Shown in pieces: positions 1 to 5,887 of a stretch of 6,223 nucleotides of DNA. Under the pieces are notes generated by a model. The model had not been told where the DNA came from. It worked only from the letters and a program-made list of their open reading frames with translations, and did no database searches. The position numbers were made by a program, and so were the translations under genes. Each line of letters opens with the position of its first letter. Position 1 is the first letter of the stretch. The DNA comes from Flammeovirgaceae bacterium (lineage in GTDB: Bacteria; Bacteroidota; Bacteroidia; Cytophagales; Cyclobacteriaceae): assembly GCA_022616575.1 (NCBI GenBank), contig JAKEEN010000207.1, forward strand, positions 1 to 6,223, in the 5' to 3' direction.

Positions 1-966
1 ACCATCATTGGTGTTGGTGATATTATGATGGGCACCAGCTATCCTGAAAATAAGCTTCCACCTCATGATGGTGCAGGGTTAATGGAGGGTGTAGAGAACA
101 TCTTGCAAAATGCCGATGTCACCTTCGGAAACCTGGAAGGAACCTTGCTGGATGAAGGCGGAACAGCAAAAACCTGCCGCGATCCTAAGGTTTGTTATGT
201 ATTTAAGAGTCCGACAAGGTATGTTCATAATTTAGTGCGTGCTGGTTTTGATGTGATGAGTCTTGCCAACAACCATGCAGGCGATTTTGGTGAAGCAGGT
301 AGAAAAAGCAGCATGAAAACACTTACGGATGCCGGCATTCTCCATGCCGGTCAAATCAATCAGAAGTATGTGACGTTCGAAAAGAATGGAGTGCGGTATG
401 GGTTTGCTGCATTTGCACCTAACAGCAATTGTGTTAGCCTAAACGACCTGCCAGGAGCAAGAAAAATCGTCCAGCATTTAGACTCTATCTCTGATATTGT
501 TATTGTTTCATTTCATGGAGGCGCTGAAGGGCCACACTATCAGCATGTAACCCGTGCTACTGAATTGTATCATGGAGAAAATCGTGGTAATGTTTATCAA
601 TTCTCTCATTCCCTGGTTGATGCCGGAGCCGATATCATTTTCGGACATGGTCCCCATGTAACACGCGCGGTTGAAGTATATAAGAATAAGTTTATAGCGT
701 ATAGCCTGGGTAACTTTTGCACGTATCGCGGCATTAGTGTTTCGGGTGTAAGTGGCCTTGCTCCTATTATTAAGGTGCTTACTGATACCAAAGGGAAATT
801 TTTGAAGGGAGAGATTATACCGACTGCTCAAACCTATGGAGCAGGTGTGCAAGTGGACATTGAAAAAAAGGTCATCAAAATCATACAAAACCTGACTAAA
901 AAAGATTTCCCCGAAACCCCTGTCAGCGTTGATGATAATGGTATAATTACTTATCTTGCCCAATAG
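1..966 (+). CDS. CapA family (poly-gamma-glutamate capsule type) metallophosphatase-like protein, 5' partial
   Basis: The frame is open from base 1, and a GVGDIMMG motif precedes and includes the first ATGs at 25 and 28. GD-IM-G is the usual first metal-site motif of this family, so the true start lies left of the window and ATG 25 is internal. Other CapA/calcineurin-like motifs follow in order: GNLEGTLL (about 130-153), SLANNHAGDFG (about 259-291), SFHGGAEGP (about 508-534) and GHGPHVTRAVE (about 646-678), with SLGNF near 703-717. These Asp, Asn, His and Glu residues match metal ligands of the PGA_cap domain. CapA of Bacillus takes part in poly-gamma-glutamate export, but most homologues elsewhere are uncharacterised, so no substrate is assigned. 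The visible 321 codons cover almost the whole domain. A signal peptide or lipobox, if present, lies outside the window. The stop is one base before the next gene, suggesting co-transcription and coupled translation. Confidence 0.88.
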   Translation, partial: TIIGVGDIMMGTSYPENKLPPHDGAGLMEGVENILQNADVTFGNLEGTLLDEGGTAKTCRDPKVCYVFKSPTRYVHNLVRAGFDVMSLANNHAGDFGEAGRKSSMKTLTDAGILHAGQINQKYVTFEKNGVRYGFAAFAPNSNCVSLNDLPGARKIVQHLDSISDIVIVSFHGGAEGPHYQHVTRATELYHGENRGNVYQFSHSLVDAGADIIFGHGPHVTRAVEVYKNKFIAYSLGNFCTYRGISVSGVSGLAPIIKVLTDTKGKFLKGEIIPTAQTYGAGVQVDIEKKVIKIIQNLTKKDFPETPVSVDDNGIITYLAQ

Positions 967-967
967 C

Positions 968-1306
968 ATGGCGTATAAGGAAAAAGAAATAGAGAAACTC
1001 TACTACTCAATTGGCGAAGTATCAGAACTTTTCAACGTAGCGCCTTCCCTTATCCGGTTTTGGGAATCTGAATTTGACCTTATTAAGCCCAAGAAAAATC
1101 GCAAAGGCAACCGCCAGTTCACCAAAGAAGACATTGATAACGTTCGCACAATCTATCACCTGGTAAAAGAGAAAGGATTTACCCTTCAGGGTGCCAAAGA
1201 AATGCTTCGTAATGATTCACAATCCGTTCGCGATAAGCTTGAATTGATGGATTCATTAAAAAGAGTCCGGAATTTTCTGGTTGAACTCCGCGATAAACTC
1301 CATTAA
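968..1306 (+). CDS. Short MerR-family transcriptional regulator
   Basis: This is a 112-residue DNA-binding protein. Residues 12-33 form the MerR helix-turn-helix (YYSIGEVSELFNVAPSLIRF, then WESEF). Residues 41-58 form the wing (PKKNRKGNRQFTKEDIDN), with the conserved R-F-T/D-x-x-D pattern. Residues 60-82 form the second helical pair (YHLVKEKGFTLQGAKEML). About 25 residues of probable coiled coil follow (DKLELMDSLKRVRNFLVELRDKL), which in this family makes the antiparallel dimer. No Cys-rich or effector-binding C-terminal domain follows, so a metal or drug ligand is not indicated. ATG 968 is chosen because the HTH begins soon after it. An in-frame TTG at 956 would add four residues and overlap the capA stop. 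No Shine-Dalgarno sequence is visible, and with a one-base gap after capA translation may be coupled. The target is unknown. An AATTTGAA-type repeat starts 4 nt after the stop. Confidence 0.9.
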   Translation: MAYKEKEIEKLYYSIGEVSELFNVAPSLIRFWESEFDLIKPKKNRKGNRQFTKEDIDNVRTIYHLVKEKGFTLQGAKEMLRNDSQSVRDKLELMDSLKRVRNFLVELRDKLH

Positions 1307-1310
1307 ACCT

Positions 1311-1409
1311 AATTTGAATGTTGATAATTTGAAGATTTGAAAATTCTCTTCATTGCCTCTTATATGTCTATTCAATTTTCAAATTACCAAATCTTCAACT
1401 ATTCAAATT
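1311..1409. repeat. Imperfect inverted repeat (AATTTGAAGATTTG family) between merR and dprA
   Basis: The left arm at 1311-1345 and the right arm at 1374-1409 are reverse complements at about 30 of 36 aligned positions, with one gap and five mismatches. They are separated by 28 bases. Both arms begin and end with AATTTGAAT or AATTTTCAAATT-type sequence. The left arm starts 4 nt after the merR stop, and the right arm ends 5 nt before the dprA GTG. A transcript could fold into a long, mostly A-U hairpin next to the dprA start. Related single copies lie at 2516-2547 and 3017-3046. There is no T-run suited to an intrinsic terminator, so the function is open. Confidence 0.8.
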
Positions 1410-1414
1410 GAACC

Positions 1415-2530
1415 GTGGATCAAAACAGACTCTCGTTACTCGCACTCCATTTCATTCCCGGTTTAGGAGACTATACAATCCGCCAATTAATTAGCTATTG
1501 CGGCTCTGCCGAAAAAGTTTTCTCTATCCCTAAAGGAAAACTTCAAAAGATACCCGGCATTGGCGAAGTAACTGCTTCAAAAATACTTTCTGCATCGCCT
1601 TTTAAGAAGGCTGAAGCGGAGATTAAAAAAGCAGAGAAAGAAGAAGGTGAATTAATCTTTTTTATTGATAAAAAATATCCCTCCAGATTGCGCTCCATCG
1701 AAGATGCACCTTCGTTGCTCTATGTAAAGGGAAACATTGATTTTGAAAACCAAAAAATTGTGGCCGTGGTAGGTACGCGCAAGGCAACCAGCTACGGAAA
1801 AGAGCGGGTAGAAGAATTAGTAAGTGCTTTAGTACCTCATCAGGCATTGATCTTAAGCGGGCTTGCATATGGAATTGACATTCATGCGCACAAACAGGCT
1901 GTGAAACAAAAGCTACCAACCATCGGTGTGATGGGCAGCGGGCTGGACATTATTTATCCGGCATCGCATCAGGATACGGCTAAGAAGATGATGGAAAATG
2001 GAGGGTTAATAACAGAGAATCCATTCGGTACAAAACCTGATGCACATAATTTCCCAGCCCGAAACCGGATTATTGCCGGATTATGTGACGCCTTAGTTGT
2101 GGTGGAAGCGGCCGTGAAAGGTGGAGCCCTTATTACCGCAGAGATTGCAAACAGTTATAACAAGGATGTATTTGCGTTCCCGGGGAATATCGGTCAATCA
2201 ACCAGTGAAGGGTGTAACAATCTTATTAAATCTAATAAAGCGCACTTGCTAACGGCAGTCAAAGACCTGGAGTATATTATGCAATGGGATCTAACCACCC
2301 CTAAACCTAAAAAGGTGACAACAATTGCTCTTCAGGATTTTGACCCTGATGAGCAAACAGTTCTTAATGTTCTGCAAGAGAATGAAAAGCCTCAACAAAT
2401 TGATGAGTTGAGTTGGAAGGCTAATCTCCCGGTTAGTCAATTGGCTTCTATCCTTCTTGGATTAGAGTTTAAATCAGTTGTTCAGTCGCTGCCAGGGAAG
2501 CAGTATAGGCTTACTAATTTGAAGATTTGA
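1415..2530 (+). CDS. dprA: DNA-processing protein DprA (Smf)
   Basis: DprA binds incoming single-stranded DNA in the cytoplasm and loads RecA on it during natural transformation. It is also widespread in bacteria not known to be competent. The 371 residues show the full family layout. An N-terminal helix-hairpin-helix region (about 10-60) contains PGLGDYTIRQL and IPGIGEVTASKIL. The Rossmann-type core (about 85-290) has VAVVGTRKATSYG at 117-128, LSGLAYGIDIHAH at 148-159, GVMGSGLDIIYP at 171-182, ENPFGTKP..HNFPARNRII at 201-220, the KGGALITAEIA segment at 235-245, FAFPGN at 253-258 and SEGCNNLI at 264-271. A C-terminal winged-helix domain follows at about 311-368 (DEQTVLNVL to GKQYRL). The start is GTG 1415: an in-frame TGA lies at 1409-1411, so nothing upstream is possible, and the HhH follows directly. 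The last four codons and the stop (2516-2530) lie inside a copy of the dispersed repeat. The gene converges with the lipoprotein gene. Confidence 0.96.
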   Translation: MDQNRLSLLALHFIPGLGDYTIRQLISYCGSAEKVFSIPKGKLQKIPGIGEVTASKILSASPFKKAEAEIKKAEKEEGELIFFIDKKYPSRLRSIEDAPSLLYVKGNIDFENQKIVAVVGTRKATSYGKERVEELVSALVPHQALILSGLAYGIDIHAHKQAVKQKLPTIGVMGSGLDIIYPASHQDTAKKMMENGGLITENPFGTKPDAHNFPARNRIIAGLCDALVVVEAAVKGGALITAEIANSYNKDVFAFPGNIGQSTSEGCNNLIKSNKAHLLTAVKDLEYIMQWDLTTPKPKKVTTIALQDFDPDEQTVLNVLQENEKPQQIDELSWKANLPVSQLASILLGLEFKSVVQSLPGKQYRLTNLKI

Positions 2531-2547
2531 TAATTTGATAATTTGAA
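2516..2547 (+). repeat. AATTTGAAGATTTGATAATTTG-type repeat at the dprA 3' end
   Basis: This stretch has four short units in a row: AATTTGAAG, ATTTGAT, AATTTGAT and AATTTGAA. Its first 15 bases match the inner part of the left arm of the merR-dprA repeat, and a related sequence lies in reverse complement at 3017-3046. It encodes the last four codons of dprA (Asn-Leu-Lys-Ile) and the TGA stop. It then fills most of the short gap before the convergent lipoprotein gene ends at 2558. Confidence 0.75.
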
Positions 2548-2557
2548 AGTGCCGGAG

Positions 2558-2965
2558 TTAATCAACTGATCTATAAGAGATGGGCCTGGCAAACCCGGAA
2601 TCTTCTGCATCAAGAAAATGTCTTTGAATCCCAACCAACCTTTCATTTGATACTTCGGTAATCCGGATAATTATTTTGTCATCTTTTTTAACCGTCAGGT
2701 TGTCGATCTTTCCGTTATAACTCATGCGTGCATATTGACGTACCACTTCATCCTTGCTAATCCACGCCCATTGACCCATCATCTTGAACGGACCGAATCC
2801 CTCTTCGAAACTCCCATCGTTATGAAAAGTTAAAAGCATCTCTTCATTTTCAGATGTAAGTGCCCAACTTGTCGATGTTAAAATGGCCTCATCCTGAGGG
2901 TTATTGCTTTCTGTTCCACAAGCTGATAGAATTAGAATAAGGATTACCGTGCAAAATGATTTCAT
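2558..2965 (-). CDS. Small lipoprotein with lipocalin-like features
   Basis: This 135-residue protein has a clear lipoprotein signal: MKSF, a hydrophobic run VILILIL, then the lipobox LSAC with Cys16 as the predicted lipidation site. It should be attached to the periplasmic or outer membrane. The residues after Cys16 (GTESNNPQDE) are acidic but are not a clear Bacteroidota surface-export signal. The mature part has a TSTSWALTS segment (Trp34), LTFHNDGSF at 45-53 and GQWAW at 64-68, followed by beta-rich alternating sequence (LTVKKDDKIIIRITEV, 90-105). This W...LTF..DG.F...G.W pattern is typical of small lipocalin-like proteins of Bacteroidota, but a fold assignment needs a profile search. No ligand or function can be given. 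ATG 2965 is the natural start, since the signal peptide begins there. It lies downstream of the TPR pseudogene on the same strand, with 85 bases between them. Confidence 0.85.
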   Translation of the reverse strand: MKSFCTVILILILSACGTESNNPQDEAILTSTSWALTSENEEMLLTFHNDGSFEEGFGPFKMMGQWAWISKDEVVRQYARMSYNGKIDNLTVKKDDKIIIRITEVSNERLVGIQRHFLDAEDSGFARPISYRSVD

Positions 2966-3016
2966 GTTACTGAATTAGATATTTTTAAATTACAAAATAT
3001 TCATAAATGGCATTCT

Positions 3017-3046
3017 CAAATCTTCAAATCACCAAATCTTCAAATT
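3017..3046 (-). repeat. Two-unit copy of the AATTTGAAGATTTG repeat after the TPR pseudogene
   Basis: On the + strand this is two identical 13-base units, CAAATCTTCAAAT, separated by CAC. Read on the - strand it gives ATTTGAAGATTTG twice, the same sense as the copies after merR and in dprA. In the transcription direction of the TPR gene it begins 4 nt after that gene's stop at 3051. It lies in the 85-bp AT-rich gap upstream of the lipoprotein gene. I see no convincing promoter in that gap. Confidence 0.78.
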
Positions 3047-3050
3047 AAAA

Positions 3051-3677
3051 TTATTGATCATCTCCATTCTTCTGATTGCACTTTTCCTTAATGGTTTCAT
3101 AGGCTTTCAGATCGCCAAGTTCACCGGCCTTACTCAAATCAAGACAGCCGTTCTTGATATCTCCAAAATCAATACGAAGAATACCTCTCATATAATAGGC
3201 ATCATGATTTTTAGGATGCAATTGGATGATCTTGGTACAGTCGTTAATGGCATCCTCATAGGCTTCCAGCATTTGCTTGGCCTTTCCCCTCTTGAAGTAG
3301 GCATCGATATAATTTTCATTTAGGCCGATAGCAGAAGTGTAATCAGCAATAGCCCAATAATAATCCTGATGTTTATTTTTTATTTTGCCACGGGAAAAAA
3401 TGGATTCTGAATATTTTGGATTCCTCTCAATGGCTTAATTATAGTCTTTCATGGCCCCGTGCTGATCTTCAAACGACTCCTTTAAGTTACCTCTCAGGTA
3501 GTATGCGGAAGCATATGTAGGATCAACTTCTATAGCTTTGTTCAGATTCAGAATGGCTTCCATGTATTCGCGCTTCTCAATTAGTTCGCGTCCGGTCTGC
3601 GTATATTCTTTAGCTGTTTGAGCCCAAACAAACTTAGCCACAAAGATGAGGCTGAGGGCAATGATAAGGTTCTTCAT
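3051..3677 (-). pseudogene. Secreted TPR-repeat protein gene interrupted by one in-frame TAA
   Basis: Read on the - strand from ATG 3677, the frame stays the same to TAA 3051-3053, giving 208 codons with a single internal stop at codon 81 (TAA, 3435-3437). The product would start with a Sec signal peptide (MKNLIIALSLIFVAKFVWAQ, likely cut after WAQ). About five tetratricopeptide repeats follow: near residues 22-56 (ending NLNKAIEVDPTY), 57-90 (AYYLRGNLKE..., then DYN-stop-AIERNPKY), 91-124 (IFSRGKIKN...TSAIGLNENY), 125-158 (AYFKRGKAK...TKIIQLHPKN) and 159-191 (AYYMRGILR...SKAGELGD). The stop falls where TPRs of this kind read DYNKAIE, so one base change from AAA (Lys), GAA or CAA would restore the protein. 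The 54 codons between the stop and the downstream open part contain no further stop and keep good TPR sequence, so the break is recent or is a sequencing error. Such TPR proteins mediate protein-protein contacts; no partner is evident. The gene begins 32 nt after the lyase gene ends, perhaps in one operon. Confidence 0.85.
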
Positions 3678-3709
3678 AGGTGATTCTATATTAAAGTTAC
3701 TAAAAATGA

Positions 3710-4561
3710 TTAATGCGCAGGGAATATTTCATCTGCTAGTCGCAGTGCCCTGGCAAACTCTTCTTTATCAATTCCCGTGCTAACCTGTTGAGAATCTAAA
3801 TACGAAAGAATGGTTTCTGTAGCAAGATTGCCAACCAAGTCATCATTCGCCATGGGGCATCCCCCAAATCCACGGATGGCTCCATCAAACCGCCTGCAGC
3901 CAGCCTTGTGTGCCGCTTCAATCTTTTCCCAGGCTTTGGCTTCGGTAGAATGCAGGTGCACACCTAACTCCGCCTTTGGATACGCTTTTGACAGCGTTGT
4001 AAACAATTCAGTTATCTGTGCAGGTTGAGAAACCCCTATGGTGTCTGCTAATGAAATCACATCTGATCCAATTGTTAAAAGTACATCCGTGAATTGAGCC
4101 ACTAACTCAGCATTGTAAGGGTCATTGTAAGGATTACCAAAACCCATACTTATATAAGCCACCAGTTTTTTATTCTTTCTGGCACAGATATCTTTTATCT
4201 CACTCAATGTATTGAGAGCCTCACTAATGGATTTATTCGTATTTCTTTCCTGGAAAGTCTCGGAAATAGACATCGGAAATCCCAAATAGGTAATTGAATC
4301 ATGCTGAGAGGCTTCTTCTGCTCCTCTTGTATTGGCAATGATGGCCAGCAATTTTGATTTAGATGCTGACGGATCAAGCTGACTTAGCACCTCTGCAGTA
4401 TCTCTCATTTGCGGAATTGCCCTGGCAGAAACAAAACTCCCAAAGTCGATAGTATCAAAGCCTACTTTTAAAAGTTGATTCAGGTATCGAACCTTTTGAT
4501 CCGTTGGAATAAACTCGGTGAGGCCTTGCATGGCATCGCGAGGGCATTCAATTATCTTCAT
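3710..4561 (-). CDS. Hydroxymethylglutaryl-CoA lyase-like TIM-barrel enzyme
   Basis: The 283 residues match the HMGL-like (DRE-TIM) family. HMG-CoA lyase splits HMG-CoA into acetoacetate and acetyl-CoA in leucine breakdown, in the cytoplasm in bacteria. Visible active-site elements are PRD at 7-9 (Arg8 and Asp9, like human Arg41 and Asp42), DFGSFVS at 39-45, SLADTIGVS at 170-178, HLH at 202-204 (metal ligands, like human His233 and His235), GFGGCPMA at 231-238 with the catalytic Cys235, and GNLATE at 244-249 (Asn245, like human Asn275). Spacing between these agrees with the human enzyme to within one or two residues. Differences are CPRDAMQ where GPRDGLQ is usual, and Asp39 where the human enzyme has Glu72. 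The length is full for the domain and the start is at the first strand, so no extension is needed. It is divergent from murB, and no leucine-degradation gene is nearby. HMG-CoA lyase is the likely activity; another acyl-CoA lyase is possible. Confidence 0.85.
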   Translation of the reverse strand: MKIIECPRDAMQGLTEFIPTDQKVRYLNQLLKVGFDTIDFGSFVSARAIPQMRDTAEVLSQLDPSASKSKLLAIIANTRGAEEASQHDSITYLGFPMSISETFQERNTNKSISEALNTLSEIKDICARKNKKLVAYISMGFGNPYNDPYNAELVAQFTDVLLTIGSDVISLADTIGVSQPAQITELFTTLSKAYPKAELGVHLHSTEAKAWEKIEAAHKAGCRRFDGAIRGFGGCPMANDDLVGNLATETILSYLDSQQVSTGIDKEEFARALRLADEIFPAH

Positions 4562-4633
4562 CGAAACAATATTACAATTTATCTCTGAGGTGTGGAATTA
4601 CGGCAAGTACCAGCGATTATGTAATTTGGCATC

Positions 4634-5656
4634 ATGGTTTCAATTCAGGAAAACGTCTCACTTCTACCCTTCAATACTTTCGGCATCGATGCAAAAGCAA
4701 AATATTTTGCGCGTGTTAGCAGTGAGGGTTCATTTATAGAGCTCACCCAACATCCTGTTTTTAAAAACAATAAGCGATTGCTGCTCGGAGGCGGAAGCAA
4801 TCTGCTTTTTACCAAAGATTTTGATGGCTTAGTAGTGAAGATTGAGTTGAAAGGCATCAACATAGTCGAAGAAACGGATGATGAGATCACTTTGCAGGTG
4901 GGTGCCGGAGAGAATTGGCACGAGTTTGTGCGCCATTGTGTACAAAAAGGTTGGGGTGGAATAGAAAACCTTTCACTCATTCCAGGTACGGTTGGAGCCG
5001 CTCCCATGCAAAACATCGGTGCTTACGGGGTCGAAATAGAAAAATTTATAAAAAATATTTTGGGCATAGAAATCGCTACCGGACAAAGAAAATCATTCAC
5101 TAAAAGTGAGTGCGAATTCGGTTATCGCGAAAGTATTTTCAAACATAAAGCGAAGAACAAGTACCTTATTTCAAGTGTTACTTTAACATTGAGAAAAAGA
5201 AATCACCAACTCAACACAAGTTATGGTGCTGTTCAAGATACGTTGAAGGAAATGCACGTTGACCACCCGGACATTGCATCCATAAGCGAGGCAGTGATGC
5301 GCATCAGACGATCAAAATTACCTGACCCTTCAGTAGTTGGTAACGCAGGAAGTTTCTTCAAAAATCCGACAATTCACGCTGATTTGCACGATTTTTTGAA
5401 AAAGCAACATCCATCGATGCCAGGTTATACAAGCGAAAATGGTTCTGTAAAAATTCCTGCAGCTTGGTTGATTGAACAATGTGGTTGGAAAGGAAAAACC
5501 TTCAACAATATTGGTGTCAATCAGCATCAAGCGCTCGTGTTAGTGAACTATGGAGGTGGTGATGGAGCAAAAATTTTTGAACTCGCTATGAAGATTAAGA
5601 CATCGGTGAAAGAAAAATTCAACATCGATCTTCAACCCGAAGTGAACATCATATGA
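4634..5656 (+). CDS. murB: UDP-N-acetylmuramate dehydrogenase (UDP-N-acetylenolpyruvoylglucosamine reductase)
   Basis: MurB is the cytoplasmic FAD enzyme that uses NADPH to reduce UDP-GlcNAc-enolpyruvate to UDP-MurNAc, the second committed step of peptidoglycan precursor synthesis. The 340 residues fit the E. coli type (type I, 342 residues). The opening NTFGIDAKAKYF (14-25) and GGGSNLL (52-58) belong to the FAD-binding part, followed by IPGTVGAAPMQNIGAYG (116-132). The Tyr-Arg pair in GYRESIFK (Arg165), the proton donor Ser240 in NAGSFFKNP (237-245), the GVNQHQALVLVN segment (294-305) and Glu336 in LQPEV (333-337) correspond to the three catalytic residues, Arg159, Ser229 and Glu325 of E. 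coli. The Tyr loop region (about 190-230), specific to type I, is present. ATG 4634 is the only reasonable start: an in-frame TAA lies at 4622-4624. No Shine-Dalgarno sequence is visible. The 72-bp gap to the divergent lyase gene holds no promoter I could identify with confidence. Confidence 0.97.
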   Translation: MVSIQENVSLLPFNTFGIDAKAKYFARVSSEGSFIELTQHPVFKNNKRLLLGGGSNLLFTKDFDGLVVKIELKGINIVEETDDEITLQVGAGENWHEFVRHCVQKGWGGIENLSLIPGTVGAAPMQNIGAYGVEIEKFIKNILGIEIATGQRKSFTKSECEFGYRESIFKHKAKNKYLISSVTLTLRKRNHQLNTSYGAVQDTLKEMHVDHPDIASISEAVMRIRRSKLPDPSVVGNAGSFFKNPTIHADLHDFLKKQHPSMPGYTSENGSVKIPAAWLIEQCGWKGKTFNNIGVNQHQALVLVNYGGGDGAKIFELAMKIKTSVKEKFNIDLQPEVNII

Positions 5657-5695
5657 GTGACGAAAAGTTGTACGAGTCATCAACCAAAAACTTTG

Positions 5696-5744
5696 TAACA
5701 AAAAAATTTTTTGCTAAAAATTTTTGCAAATAAAATTTTTGTTA
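5696..5744. repeat. 49-bp AT-rich interrupted palindrome with three A/T tracts
   Basis: Pairing the ends inward around base 5720 gives 20 complementary pairs out of 24. The outer 9 bp are perfect (TAACAAAAA with TTTTTGTTA), with inner blocks TTTGC/GCAAA and AAAA/TTTT. The same stretch holds three A-then-T tracts, A7T6, A5T5 and A4T5, centred about 14-15 bp apart, a pattern often linked to bent DNA. It starts 40 nt after the murB stop and overlaps the -33 element of the candidate promoter for the 25-residue gene. It may be a weak A-U-rich terminator of murB, a regulator site, or an upstream promoter element. Confidence 0.6.
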
Positions 5745-5752
5745 TACCTTTT
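5723..5752 (+). promoter_or_regulatory. Candidate Bacteroidota-type promoter for the Lys/Ala microprotein gene
   Basis: TTTG at 5723-5726 could be the -33 element. TACCTTTT at 5745-5752 matches the -7 consensus TAnnTTTG in all but the last base, and 18 bases separate the two. Transcription would start near 5758-5762, giving a leader of about 20-25 nt that is A-rich (AAACTAAAACACAAACGCT before the ATG). The site sits within and beside the AT-rich palindrome. This is a consensus match by eye, without a measured start. Confidence 0.45.
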
Positions 5753-5781
5753 CAATGTTTTTAAACTAAAACACAAACGCT

Positions 5782-5859
5782 ATGGCAAAGAAAACCGCTA
5801 AGAAAGCAGCAAAGAAAGGCGCTAAGAAAGCTAAGAAGGCTGCTAAGAAGAAGAAGTAA
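5782..5859 (+). CDS. 25-residue Lys/Ala microprotein, histone-H1-tail-like
   Basis: ATG 5782 to TAA 5857-5859 encodes 25 residues: 14 Lys, 8 Ala and one each of Met, Thr and Gly, with no acidic residue. It begins MAKKTAKKAAKK, and Lys pairs recur every four residues (3-4, 7-8, 11-12, 15-16), then at 18-19 and 22-25. The DNA is built from GCTAAGAA-like repeats. Tails of this kind occur in bacterial H1-like proteins such as chlamydial Hc2 and Bordetella BpH1, where they bind DNA without sequence preference. Here the tail is the whole protein. A real gene is supported by an A-rich leader with a candidate promoter, a strong terminator 28 nt after the stop, and a purely Lys/Ala product that chance would hardly give. 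Nucleic-acid binding, as chromosome compaction or RNA or ribosome contact, is inferred from charge alone. A small RNA is an alternative reading. Confidence 0.7.
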   Translation: MAKKTAKKAAKKGAKKAKKAAKKKK

Positions 5860-5887
5860 TTAGGTAAACCCTAAGAACTTTTTTGCG

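Noticed and set aside
956..967. TTG 956 as the start of the MerR-type gene
   Set aside because: It would add only MPNS before ATG 968, overlap the capA end and add no family-conserved residues.
508..969. A 153-codon open frame on the - strand
   Set aside because: It lies inside the well-supported CapA gene, shows no domain pattern, and is a shadow of that coding strand.
2516..3046. The lipoprotein gene lies between inverted copies of the repeat, like a small mobile cassette
   Set aside because: There is no transposase, target-site duplication or terminal inverted repeat of transposon type. Each copy is better explained by its place at a neighbouring gene's 3' end.
3435..3437. Reassigned TAA codon (alternative genetic code) to explain the TPR gene
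   Set aside because: TAA ends the merR-like gene, the lyase gene, the lipoprotein gene and the microprotein gene in the same window, so it works as a normal stop.
4562..4633. Divergent promoters between the lyase gene and murB
   Set aside because: GTAATTTG near 4621-4628 only resembles TAnnTTTG when shifted by one base and lies 5 nt from the murB ATG. No element on either strand had correct spacing to a TTG.
4645..5016. A 123-codon open frame on the - strand
   Set aside because: It is fully inside murB, which has all catalytic motifs on the other strand.
5653..5733. A 26-codon ORF starting at an ATG that overlaps the murB stop (ATGA)
   Set aside because: The start overlap is typical of coupled genes, but the product (MSDEKLYESSTKN, then a Lys/Phe-rich stretch encoded by the A/T tracts) looks like translated low-complexity DNA. 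It also runs through the candidate promoter region of the next gene.
5860..5884. Small hairpin TTAGG/CCTAA followed by T6, as a first terminator of a tandem pair
   Set aside because: The stem is only 5 bp and the T-run begins 4 nt away. The strong terminator at 5888-5925 explains termination without it.
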